Position numbers and translations under genes: made by a program. Shown piece after piece: positions 1 through 5,615 of a stretch of 8,230 nt of DNA; position 1 is the first letter of the stretch; every line of letters begins with the position of its first letter. The notes below the pieces were generated by a model. It was given only the letters and a program-made list of their open reading frames with translations, had not been told where the DNA came from and ran no database searches. Origin of the DNA: Chloroflexia bacterium (GTDB lineage: Bacteria; Chloroflexota; Chloroflexia; Thermomicrobiales; JALYUS01); assembly GCA_025928215.1 (NCBI GenBank), contig JAICJW010000201.1:1-8230 (forward strand), in the 5' to 3' direction.

Positions 1-2
1 AA

Positions 3-422
3 CGTGCTATCCCAGGTGCGGCGAACACCGTAACCAGGCGTTACCAGGCAACGTATCCCGGTGATGTGCATTATCCGGGAAAGACGAGCGATCTCGCCCC
101 GCAGGTTCAGCAAGACGACAAATACGTTCTTGTTGTGCGACATGCGGATTGCACATATGAAGACGTCTTCATGACCCTTGACCAGATTGCCGCATTCAAG
201 AGCAATCTGCCTGCTGGCGACACGGTGGTTTCGGGCTTCGAGCCGCGTTCACAAAGGGGTGTACATACTCAGGTAACGCCACCGGCAGGAGGAACGCCAA
301 GTAGACTGAATGGACCGGCTAGCACTATGCCGCCACCGCCCTCTCCGCCCTCTCCCGCGTTGCAAACTGCGGTGTCGCGCAATGCGCGAACAGGGCTTGC
401 TGGCAACAAGCAAAGCCCTTAA
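3..422 (+). CDS. C-terminal part of an unrecognised protein, cut by left edge
   Basis: The frame is open from the first complete codon (base 3) to the TAA at 420-422, with no stop at the left edge, so the gene probably starts outside the window; about 139 residues are visible. An internal GTG at 66 has no Shine-Dalgarno sequence in front of it, so I do not take it as the start. The visible protein has a short folded-looking stretch (VLVVRHADCTYEDVFMTL, then an AAFKSNLPAGDTVVSG segment). A disordered tail follows, rich in Pro, Ser, Gly and Thr and including the run MPPPPSPPSP. I recognise no family, catalytic motif or membrane segment. It lies 79 bases upstream of the secreted-protein gene on the same strand, so co-transcription is possible but unproven. 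That it is a real gene is likely, not certain, because it is short and cut. Confidence 0.55.
   Translation, partial: RAIPGAANTVTRRYQATYPGDVHYPGKTSDLAPQVQQDDKYVLVVRHADCTYEDVFMTLDQIAAFKSNLPAGDTVVSGFEPRSQRGVHTQVTPPAGGTPSRLNGPASTMPPPPSPPSPALQTAVSRNARTGLAGNKQSP
392..419 (+). other. Imperfect hairpin at the 3' end of the first gene
   Basis: Arms agggcttgc (392-400) and gcaaagccct (410-419) pair with one bulged A at 414 and a 9-base loop, ending at the stop codon. No T-tract follows (taagtgacag), so it is not a canonical intrinsic terminator. It might slow or end transcription weakly, or be chance. Confidence 0.3.
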
Positions 423-501
423 GTGACAGACCTGATCCGGAGGTCCCAGCCAGTAACGAATCCGCAGGCGCGAGTATCGATTTTCGTGAAAGAGGTGCTC
501 A

Positions 502-1356
502 ATGTATGGGTTCATCCGCAGTACAAGATTGCATTTTCTTTCCCTACTGATTGCTGCGCTGCTAGTTAGTATGGTACTCCCTTCGACAACTGAGGCAAAC
601 AATGACTTCAATCAGGCTCAGTGGGGAGTCAATAGCAGTTGGGACCAAGCAGGGCTGTATTATGTCTACATTTCCCCCCAGCCTCCGAGCGACAATACGT
701 ATGGTACCTTCACTACAGGGTGGCTTGGCCTCTACCTTCACGCTTGTGACAATCCCGGTTCGGTATGCTGCAATAATCCCGGCTGTGCTCTCTTCTCCCA
801 GGTGGGAACCCAATCTGACCCCAACATTGGAGGTATTTTCTGGTTCGTGTACGCAGAGCCAGGAGTAACCTGTTTGTCGGGAAATCCCTCCCCGGATGGA
901 TTAGAATGCCGCGGTGATAGCGGTATCTACGTTGATTACAGTGTGTATAATGGGGTCTCGCTTACGCACAATGTAAGCGGCCAAAACTGGCTCGCCGCTG
1001 TCCAAAATTATTCGGGCCAAGGTGGGTACGTTGCACAGATCGGATATGATACTCCTCGAATTTACGCGGCATTCGTTGCACAGGAAGAAGGGTATACATC
1101 AACAAGTGATCCTCTCATTGATATGCGCTACTACTTTTATCATCCTGCGTATGGTGTCGGCAATCCGTGGCCCTATAGCAGCGGTAATGACAATTTCTTC
1201 TCTTCCTTCGGCCTACGAAGTCCCGGCAGTGATCCGTATCCTCCTGCCCCTTATGGACCTTGCGTTTATGGCGGCGTCCAGAATGTCAATGGTGACCCAC
1301 GATTGTGGTATGCCGGTATAGGCGGTACGCAGTGTTCTTGGGTATTCGACCACTAA
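502..1356 (+). CDS. Secreted Cys-rich protein of unknown family
   Basis: This is a 284-residue protein starting at ATG 502, with an AGAGGTG Shine-Dalgarno sequence six bases ahead. Residues 1-32 form a classical Sec signal peptide: basic R6/R9, a hydrophobic core LLIAALLVSMVL, and a likely cut after TEA. The mature part (about 252 residues) is rich in Tyr, Gly, Asn, Pro and Trp and looks all-beta. It has exactly eight cysteines (82, 89, 90, 95, 124, 136, 254, 278), consistent with four disulfides in an exported protein. No membrane anchor, lipobox or sorting motif is visible. The middle (W114, E119, W163, then QEEGY at 194-198) and the C-terminal Cys-x(n)-WYAGIGGTQC pattern faintly recall the neprosin/eqolisin glutamic-peptidase beta-sandwich. 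This is only a guess and I cannot name catalytic residues. Its base composition is lower in G+C than the genes to its right, which could mean recent acquisition or simply amino-acid bias. Confidence 0.8.
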   Translation: MYGFIRSTRLHFLSLLIAALLVSMVLPSTTEANNDFNQAQWGVNSSWDQAGLYYVYISPQPPSDNTYGTFTTGWLGLYLHACDNPGSVCCNNPGCALFSQVGTQSDPNIGGIFWFVYAEPGVTCLSGNPSPDGLECRGDSGIYVDYSVYNGVSLTHNVSGQNWLAAVQNYSGQGGYVAQIGYDTPRIYAAFVAQEEGYTSTSDPLIDMRYYFYHPAYGVGNPWPYSSGNDNFFSSFGLRSPGSDPYPPAPYGPCVYGGVQNVNGDPRLWYAGIGGTQCSWVFDH

Positions 1357-1492
1357 CCGCTGCTTCGCCATGAAGGTCTGCCCTCATTGAGGAAATCGAG
1401 TTATGTCTGGATGTCCGAATCGATACGCCAGTTACGCATAATCTGGGTCATCATGCATATCGCCTATGGCGTGGATATGTGAAGCCTATGAT
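1357..1492. other. Left part of convergent intergenic gap, nothing clear
   Basis: This is the first part of the 328-base gap between the stop of the secreted-protein gene and the stop of the SPFH gene. I see no credible coding frame, no strong hairpin plus T-tract and no RNA gene. A weak inverted repeat (catatc...gatatg, near 1456-1479) is present. The second part of the gap is filled by the palindromic repeat element. Confidence 0.5.
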
Positions 1493-1683
1493 GGGGCCCC
1501 TCACCCCCGGCCCCTCTCCATCGCTCTCAGGTCATAGAATGTATGAGGTCCGTCCGGCGATGGAGATGGGGGATTTGATAGGAAGCGGAGGTCTTCCTCC
1601 GCATCCACTTGTATCCCTCCCCGCATTTTCTCCCCCTCTCCTTTGCCTTCGGGCAAAGGAGAGGGGGCCGGGGGGTGAGGTCT
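1493..1683. repeat. REP-like nested palindromic intergenic element
   Basis: The element begins with the palindrome ggggcccc (1493-1500). Outer arms at 1499-1519 and 1658-1680 are inverted copies of one another, identical except for C-run lengths (5 and 4 on the left, 6 and 5 on the right). Between them lie a perfect 7-bp hairpin, gcggagg (1585-1591) with cctccgc (1596-1602) and a tctt loop, and a long 16-bp hairpin at 1632-1667. From general experience, CCTCACCCCCGGCC-type sequences recur between genes in several GC-rich phyla and give spurious translations containing LTPGPSP or LTPRPPL; both appear here. It fills the space between two convergent genes, a usual place for such elements. It may end or stabilise both transcripts, but no T-tract follows any stem. 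Confidence 0.75.
1632..1667. other. Perfect 16-bp hairpin with UUCG loop
   Basis: Arms at 1632-1647 and 1652-1667 are fully complementary, closing a ttcg loop flanked by C and G on the plus strand (the very stable cUUCGg tetraloop in RNA). It lies 17 bases beyond the SPFH stop codon on the minus strand, so it could block 3' exonucleases or act as a T-tract-free terminator for the operon. Neither strand has a run of T after the stem. Its 3' arm overlaps the outer arm of the surrounding repeat, so the two structures would compete. Confidence 0.7.
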
Positions 1684-1684
1684 C

Positions 1685-2707
1685 TTAGTCCCGCAGTTTG
1701 TTCCCGCAGTTCGGGCAGAATTTCGGTGGCCCGCCGTCCGGCATCGCGGTCAGGCTGAAGCCGCAATTCGGGCAGAATTTCGGCCCGGTCGTCGGTGCCG
1801 CGCCTGCTGGCGCCGATGCAGCCGGTTGCGGCGCCGCCTGACCGCCGCCCGCCGCTTGCTGCGGCTCCTGCGGCTGCTGGCGCATCGCGTTCGCAATCTG
1901 GCTGCCGAGGCCGAAGCCGATCCCCGCGCCGAGCGCGTCACCGCCGGAGCCGGGATTATTGGCGGCGTCGCCAATGGCCTGCGCGGTGCGGTATTTCATG
2001 TACTGATCGAGATTGCCCAGGGCGCCCATGCTGGAGCGCTCGTCAATCTTCGCCTGCACCTCGTCCGGCGGCGTGATCGCGCCGATCTGGAAGGTATCCA
2101 GTTGCAGGCCGTACGCCGCGAACTGATCCGCGACGGCCGTCTTCGTCGCCAGCGCCAACTGCTCGTACATCACGGCGAGGTCGAGCACGCTCTTCATCAC
2201 CTGGCCCATCAGCACCGTCAGTTGCTGAACGATGATCGAGCGGAGGTAATTGCCGATGTCCTCGGCGCGGAAGACGCCCTGCGTGCCAACGATGGTATTG
2301 ACGAACAGTTGCGGGTCCACGACGCGCATCGCGTACGTGCCGAACGACCGCAAGCGCACGACGCCGAGATCGCTGTCCCGATAGATGATCGGCTGCGGCG
2401 TCCCCCACTTCATGTCGAGAAACTCTTTGAGCGAGACATAGACGACCTCAGCGCGGAAGGGCGACTTATGCCCGAACGGCAGGCTGAGAATACCCGCGAG
2501 GATCGGGATATTCTGTGTCGAGAGCGTGTGCCGCCCCGGCGGCAGCGTGTCGAGCGCCTTACCATCCCGGAAGAAGACCGCCACCTGGCTGTCGCGCACG
2601 ATACACTGCGAACCAAGCCGGAACTCGCCGGAGCCATACTCCGGCACCCGGTGGACAATCTCATTGCTTCCCTGATCTACCCACTCAATGACATCTAAAA
2701 CCGCCAC
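1685..2707 (-). CDS. YdjI-like SPFH protein with C-terminal zinc ribbon
   Basis: This 340-residue protein starts at GTG (2705-2707), with an AAGGAG Shine-Dalgarno sequence at 2716-2721, eight bases ahead. Residues 1-230 match the SPFH subfamily of Bacillus subtilis YdjI (sometimes annotated as virion core protein). Visible landmarks are the IEW start, QVAVFFRDGK, the FRAEVVYVSLKEF...KWGTPQPI block (84-107), and the F-x-I-x-x-I-x-x-P-x-E/D-V-Q helix entry (206-218). A Gly-rich stretch (252-268) and a Gln/Ala/Pro-rich linker (276-308) lead to two CPNCG knuckles (C312, C315, C331, C334) that should bind one zinc. SPFH proteins form oligomeric scaffolds at the cytoplasmic membrane. In Bacillus the YdjI homologue is linked to PspA, as recalled from general knowledge. 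No transmembrane helix is evident, so membrane contact is probably through a partner. It is the last gene of the operon, 63 bases after pspA. Confidence 0.9.
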   Translation of the reverse strand: MAVLDVIEWVDQGSNEIVHRVPEYGSGEFRLGSQCIVRDSQVAVFFRDGKALDTLPPGRHTLSTQNIPILAGILSLPFGHKSPFRAEVVYVSLKEFLDMKWGTPQPIIYRDSDLGVVRLRSFGTYAMRVVDPQLFVNTIVGTQGVFRAEDIGNYLRSIIVQQLTVLMGQVMKSVLDLAVMYEQLALATKTAVADQFAAYGLQLDTFQIGAITPPDEVQAKIDERSSMGALGNLDQYMKYRTAQAIGDAANNPGSGGDALGAGIGFGLGSQIANAMRQQPQEPQQAAGGGQAAPQPAASAPAGAAPTTGPKFCPNCGFSLTAMPDGGPPKFCPNCGNKLRD

Positions 2708-2739
2708 GGATAACGCTCCTTCATCACGGAGGAATGAGG

Positions 2740-2769
2740 ACTGAGTGCGGTCGCGCCTCGTAACTCAGT
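2740..2769 (-). other. Inverted repeat in pspA-SPFH spacer
   Basis: Perfect 7-bp arms actgagt (2740-2746) and actcagt (2763-2769) surround a 16-base loop. It begins one base after the pspA stop codon and ends 18 bases before the SPFH Shine-Dalgarno sequence. No T-tract follows. It could be an mRNA processing or stability element that sets different levels of the two proteins. Confidence 0.4.
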
Positions 2770-2770
2770 G

Positions 2771-3625
2771 CTATTGTTGCTGCCTGCCCGGAGGCGGCGT
2801 TTGCGGATGCGGCTGATCCGGTTGCGTGCTGCTGGTGTTTGTCGCGCTCGCCATGCCGGTGGATTGCGCGTCCCCCGGGCCGAGGGCGGTGCCTTCGTGG
2901 ACGCCCATGCGCGCCTTGAGGGCAGTGAGTTCGTCCATGCTTTCGCCCGCCGGGAGGGCCTGCTGTCCACCCTGCACGCGCGCCTTCAGTTTGGCGAGAT
3001 CGTCCTCCACTTCGAGGCCGCTATCGAGTTCGGCGAACTGCGCCGCCATCGAATCCGAGGCAAGGTCCTGCTCCGCCAGCGCCTTCGCTTCATTGGAACG
3101 GATGCGCCGCTCCATGCGATCCAGTTCCTCGCCCGGTTCCAGCGATTTCAGGCCGGACATCGTGCTGGAGACCTTCTGCACCGCCTCGGCCCGCCGCTGC
3201 CGCGCGATGAGCACATCTCGGTTAGCGCGGGCGGACTCATACTTCGCCTCCAACTGCTGCAATTGGCCTTTCAGTTTCGTGACCATTTCCTGCTGCGATT
3301 GCAGATTGGAGGCGTACACTTGCGCGTGCTCGTCGTTGTCCCGCTTGCGACGGAGCGCCTCCCGCGCGAGGTCGTCCTTCCCCTGCGTGACGGCCAGTTC
3401 CGCCTTGCGATCCCATTCCGATGCCTGATGCGCGGACTGCTCGTAATCCATTTGCAGTTCTTTTTCCTGCGCGATCATCGCCGCGACCTGCCCGCGCGCC
3501 ATGTGGATCTGGTCGTTCATTTCCCGGATCAACTGATCCAGCATCTTCGCGGGGTCTTCCGCACGGTCCACCATGTCATTGACATTGGCGCGAATCAGCC
3601 GTGTCATCCGGTCGAGAATACCCAT
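2771..3625 (-). CDS. pspA: PspA/IM30 family membrane-stress protein
   Basis: This 284-residue protein starts at ATG (3623-3625), with a GGGAGGAG Shine-Dalgarno sequence ten bases ahead. It is a clear PspA/IM30 (Vipp1) protein. It has the amphipathic N-terminal helix MGILDRMTRLIRANVNDMVD, the hallmark EDPAKML at 23-29, a long charged coiled coil (about 26-190, with the hairpin turn near 80-85), and a C-terminal helix around 192-218. The family is built like ESCRT-III: it binds damaged or stressed inner membrane, polymerises into rods or rings and limits proton leak. The last 60 residues (about 222-284) are a low-complexity Ser/Thr/Pro/Gln tail ending PPPGRQQQ, beyond the usual length of about 220. 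It sits between the DUF4178 and SPFH genes. No PspF-type activator or PspB/PspC is in view, as in many non-proteobacterial psp loci. Confidence 0.95.
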   Translation of the reverse strand: MGILDRMTRLIRANVNDMVDRAEDPAKMLDQLIREMNDQIHMARGQVAAMIAQEKELQMDYEQSAHQASEWDRKAELAVTQGKDDLAREALRRKRDNDEHAQVYASNLQSQQEMVTKLKGQLQQLEAKYESARANRDVLIARQRRAEAVQKVSSTMSGLKSLEPGEELDRMERRIRSNEAKALAEQDLASDSMAAQFAELDSGLEVEDDLAKLKARVQGGQQALPAGESMDELTALKARMGVHEGTALGPGDAQSTGMASATNTSSTQPDQPHPQTPPPGRQQQ

Positions 3626-3664
3626 GTGTCCGCTTCTCCTCCCTGGTAGTCAGTCGCCTGTATC

Positions 3665-3689
3665 GAGTTCGAAGAATAACATCGAACTC
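3665..3689 (-). other. Inverted repeat in DUF4178-pspA spacer
   Basis: Perfect 8-bp arms gagttcga (3665-3672) and tcgaactc (3682-3689) surround a 9-base A-rich loop, four bases after the stop codon of the DUF4178 gene. No T-tract follows, so a full terminator is unlikely. It could be a weak attenuator or an RNA stability stem. Confidence 0.45.
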
Positions 3690-3693
3690 CGAA

Positions 3694-4725
3694 CTATCCC
3701 TGCCGCGGGTACATCTCCACATCGTTGCGCGCAACGGTATGACCGACGAGCGCCTGTCGGTCGCTGCCCCAATCGCGCAAGACGAGATACGCGCCATCTA
3801 CGCCGGAATAGACGTAGGCGTTAACAGTGCCGGTTCGCTCGCCCGCCGCGCCGGTGATTGTCCCCGCGCCGCTCTGCTGCCCGACGAGCGAGTACGTGAC
3901 GCCGCCAAAAATCAGCGGCGTCACAGGCGGGACTCGCGTCCAGAAATCCACCTGCTCGGTCAGCGCCATCGGTTGTGAAGGGTCGCCCGGCACGATCAGC
4001 CACTTCGTCATCTCGCCATCGCGCAGCAGATAATCGGTCCACGGCGTCGCACCGTCCACGCGGGTGCGTGCGGCGACAAGCCAGTCCTGACCATCCGCCG
4101 TCACCGCGTCGTTGAGCGAGAGCAGTGGCGGCGCCTCGGTCGTCGGCAGCATCGGCGGCGCTTTGACGACATCGAAGAGTTTCATGTTCTGCGTCGGTTG
4201 CCCGGTCTGGAAGAGATCGGCCCGGGCGTCGAACCGCTCCTGCAAATCCCGCACCGTGCGATCGAGATCGGCGAGCGGCGCATGAAGATCGCCGCCGCCC
4301 TCGGCGGCCTGCTCGATTGCATCCACCTTCGCGCTGACCTCATCCACGCCATCGGCGAGGGCAAGATCGAACTGGTAGAGTTGATCGAGCGCACGCTCGT
4401 CCACCTGCACGCTGTCCCGCAACCCGGCATAGCCATAGGTCGCGGTGCGAACGCGGTCAATGAAGTGGTTGAGCCGCCCGGCGGCCTGATCCACCGGCGC
4501 AAGTTGATCGAGGCGACGGGCGGCGAGCACGGTCTGTTGCACGCGCGTCAGCCGTTTGTGCTGCTCGGCGTAATCCTGCGCGAGCATCCGCCGGAGCGCG
4601 CCATCGGCATCGCGCCGCGTCTCTTTCTCGTGATAGCCGCGATAGCCGGGGATCCGGTCCAGCCTGCTCGGTCGGCGGTTGGGAGCGGATTGGGGATAGC
4701 GCGTGCGGGCATCAGTATCGGTCAT
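3694..4725 (-). CDS. DUF4178 protein, first gene of the pspA operon
   Basis: This 343-residue protein starts at ATG (4723-4725), with a GGAGG Shine-Dalgarno sequence five bases ahead. After a basic, Pro-rich leader comes IPGYRGYHEKETRRDAD (25-41), then a long helical region (42-175) with many Asp, Arg, Gln and Leu residues and predicted coiled-coil character. The C-terminal part (about 203-343) fits DUF4178: DWLVAARTRVDG...WTDYLLRDGE, then KWLIVPGDP, an IFGGVTYSLVGQQSGAGTI strand pair, and a closing VGHTVARNDVEMYP. That fold is a small beta-rich domain of unknown function, often found near psp-like, SPFH or polyamine-related genes (family knowledge, from memory). There is no signal peptide or membrane helix, so it is probably cytoplasmic or peripheral. 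It leads the operon, with a 68-base spacer before pspA. The DUF4178 call is fairly sure; the role is unknown. Confidence 0.8.
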   Translation of the reverse strand: MTDTDARTRYPQSAPNRRPSRLDRIPGYRGYHEKETRRDADGALRRMLAQDYAEQHKRLTRVQQTVLAARRLDQLAPVDQAAGRLNHFIDRVRTATYGYAGLRDSVQVDERALDQLYQFDLALADGVDEVSAKVDAIEQAAEGGGDLHAPLADLDRTVRDLQERFDARADLFQTGQPTQNMKLFDVVKAPPMLPTTEAPPLLSLNDAVTADGQDWLVAARTRVDGATPWTDYLLRDGEMTKWLIVPGDPSQPMALTEQVDFWTRVPPVTPLIFGGVTYSLVGQQSGAGTITGAAGERTGTVNAYVYSGVDGAYLVLRDWGSDRQALVGHTVARNDVEMYPRQG

Positions 4726-4746
4726 ATCGTCCTCCGGTTTCGTCCC

Positions 4747-4752
4747 ATCATA
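4747..4752 (-). promoter_or_regulatory. Possible -10 box for the DUF4178-pspA-SPFH operon
   Basis: On the minus strand this reads TATGAT, one mismatch from TATAAT, 21 bases before the DUF4178 start codon, giving a short leader that just contains the Shine-Dalgarno site. At 17-18 bases upstream the sequence (tcgtat or gtcgta) is a poor -35 match, and I see no sigma-54 GG-N10-GC site. It is a candidate only. Confidence 0.25.
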
Positions 4753-4851
4753 TCAGGCCCTAGGAGAAGATACGACCGCCGATGCACGATGGTTCCACAA
4801 CGAAGGGAACTGGCCGAGGGTGAAGGATGTGCCCCCGCGCGTTACGACGCG

Positions 4852-4885
4852 AACGTACGTTACCGTGGTACACTGAGAATGTGTA
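4852..4885 (+). promoter_or_regulatory. Chained palindromes in the divergent intergenic region
   Basis: Three inverted repeats are packed end to end: aacgtacgtt (4852-4861, perfect 10-bp palindrome), tacc-gt-ggta (4861-4870) and tacac-N7-gtgta (4869-4885). They lie 71-104 bases upstream of the receiver gene start and 127-160 bases upstream of the DUF4178 start on the other strand. TACACT at 4869-4874 could serve as a -10 for the receiver gene, without a good -35. The arrangement suggests a regulator binding site shared by the divergent genes, but short palindromes also arise by chance. Confidence 0.3.
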
Positions 4886-4955
4886 TCAGGAATTGTCTCA
4901 TGTCATTAGCCATGTCGGGCTTCACGTGTCAGGAAGCAGAGGAGCGTGCGGTACA

Positions 4956-5615
4956 ATGATGCAGGCAATGAACGCGCATATCCTGATTGCCTCCGACGAT
5001 CAATCATTCGGCATGAAAATGCGTGACGCGATCGAACGGGAAGGTATCCCAGCCGTTGACATGCCCCGCACCCTTGCCGCCCAAACGATCTCCCCACATC
5101 AGTTGCCATCGGCAGTCATCATTGATGTGGGAGCAGAGAGCGACCCCGATTTTTTCCCGCTCCTCGCCCGGCTGCAGGCCGACCCCCGGATGGCAAACAT
5201 CCCCTCCATCGTGTACACCGCCAATGCACTCGCCGTCCCCATCGCCGGGGAATGCGTGACGGTGCTCGACAAATCCTGCGCGATTGCCGACGTCATTGCC
5301 GTTATGAAGCGGCTGCTCGCGCCGGTACACAACGATGCGCACGCGGATGGCGGGACGGACCTTGCGTATATGGATATTCTCCTCACCGAGGCGCGTGCCG
5401 GAGCGCGTTCGCTCTATGAACTCATAGCGAACCGGGATAGCGTCAAACCACTCTATCGCTATGTGGACGAAGCGCTCGCCACGCTCCAGACAGAGATCAA
5501 TCATCTGGCACGTCAGCGCGATGAGAAGCGCCAGGTTTATATGATCGAATCCACGGACGGAGCGCAGGAATCGGTGCTCAGTTCCTCAGCCCGTCGCGCG
5601 CGGCGGGCAACATGA
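4956..5615 (+). CDS. Response-regulator receiver protein without DNA-binding domain
   Basis: This is a 219-residue protein. I chose ATG 4956 because AGAGGAG (4938-4944) precedes it by 11 bases and the receiver fold begins at once (HILIASDD). An in-frame ATG at 4827 would add 43 residues with no Shine-Dalgarno sequence, running through the palindrome cluster. Residues 7-122 form a REC domain with the full phosphorylation set: acidic pair D14/D15, phosphoacceptor D57 in VIIDVG, T88 in VYTAN and K106 in VLDKS. The rest (124-219) is helical and charged, with no helix-turn-helix or enzymatic output motif that I recognise, and ends in SSSARRARRAT. It may therefore act through protein contact. A likely partner is the convergent multi-GAF kinase, whose 3' end it overlaps. 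It is divergent from the pspA operon. Confidence 0.85.
   Translation: MMQAMNAHILIASDDQSFGMKMRDAIEREGIPAVDMPRTLAAQTISPHQLPSAVIIDVGAESDPDFFPLLARLQADPRMANIPSIVYTANALAVPIAGECVTVLDKSCAIADVIAVMKRLLAPVHNDAHADGGTDLAYMDILLTEARAGARSLYELIANRDSVKPLYRYVDEALATLQTEINHLARQRDEKRQVYMIESTDGAQESVLSSSARRARRAT
5578..5615. other. 38-base tail-to-tail coding overlap
   Basis: The receiver gene (stop TGA at 5613-5615, plus) and the kinase gene (stop TGA read at 5580-5578, minus) share these 38 bases, coding on both strands. The overlap encodes the receiver's basic SSSARRARRAT end and the last residues of the kinase (around LPAARDGLRN). It leaves no spacer for an ordinary terminator. Confidence 0.85.

Noticed and set aside
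1632..1683. Canonical intrinsic terminator at the 16-bp hairpin
   Set aside because: The stem is strong, but no T-run follows it on either strand, so only a non-canonical role can be proposed.
1479..1688. Plus-strand ORF of 69 codons in the intergenic gap (LTPGPSP start)
   Set aside because: It is a translation of the palindromic repeat element, with no ribosome site; such LTPGPSP-type frames are common artefacts of these repeats.
1826..2698. Long plus-strand ORF (290 codons) opposite the SPFH gene
   Set aside because: It is the antisense shadow of a well-recognised SPFH/zinc-ribbon protein in GC-rich DNA; the Arg/His/Leu-rich translation resembles no family.
2768..3649. Plus-strand ORF (293 codons) opposite pspA
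   Set aside because: It is an antisense shadow of PspA, which is recognised with high confidence; the translation is a biased Arg/Leu-rich sequence.
4827..4955. Longer N-terminus (43 residues) for the receiver protein from ATG 4827
   Set aside because: There is no Shine-Dalgarno sequence, it runs through the palindrome cluster, and the receiver fold begins just after ATG 4956, which has AGAGGAG ahead of it.
4198..4959. Plus-strand ORF (253 codons) opposite the DUF4178 gene and running into the intergenic region
   Set aside because: It overlaps a minus-strand gene with a good ribosome site and DUF4178 features; its own translation shows no domain.
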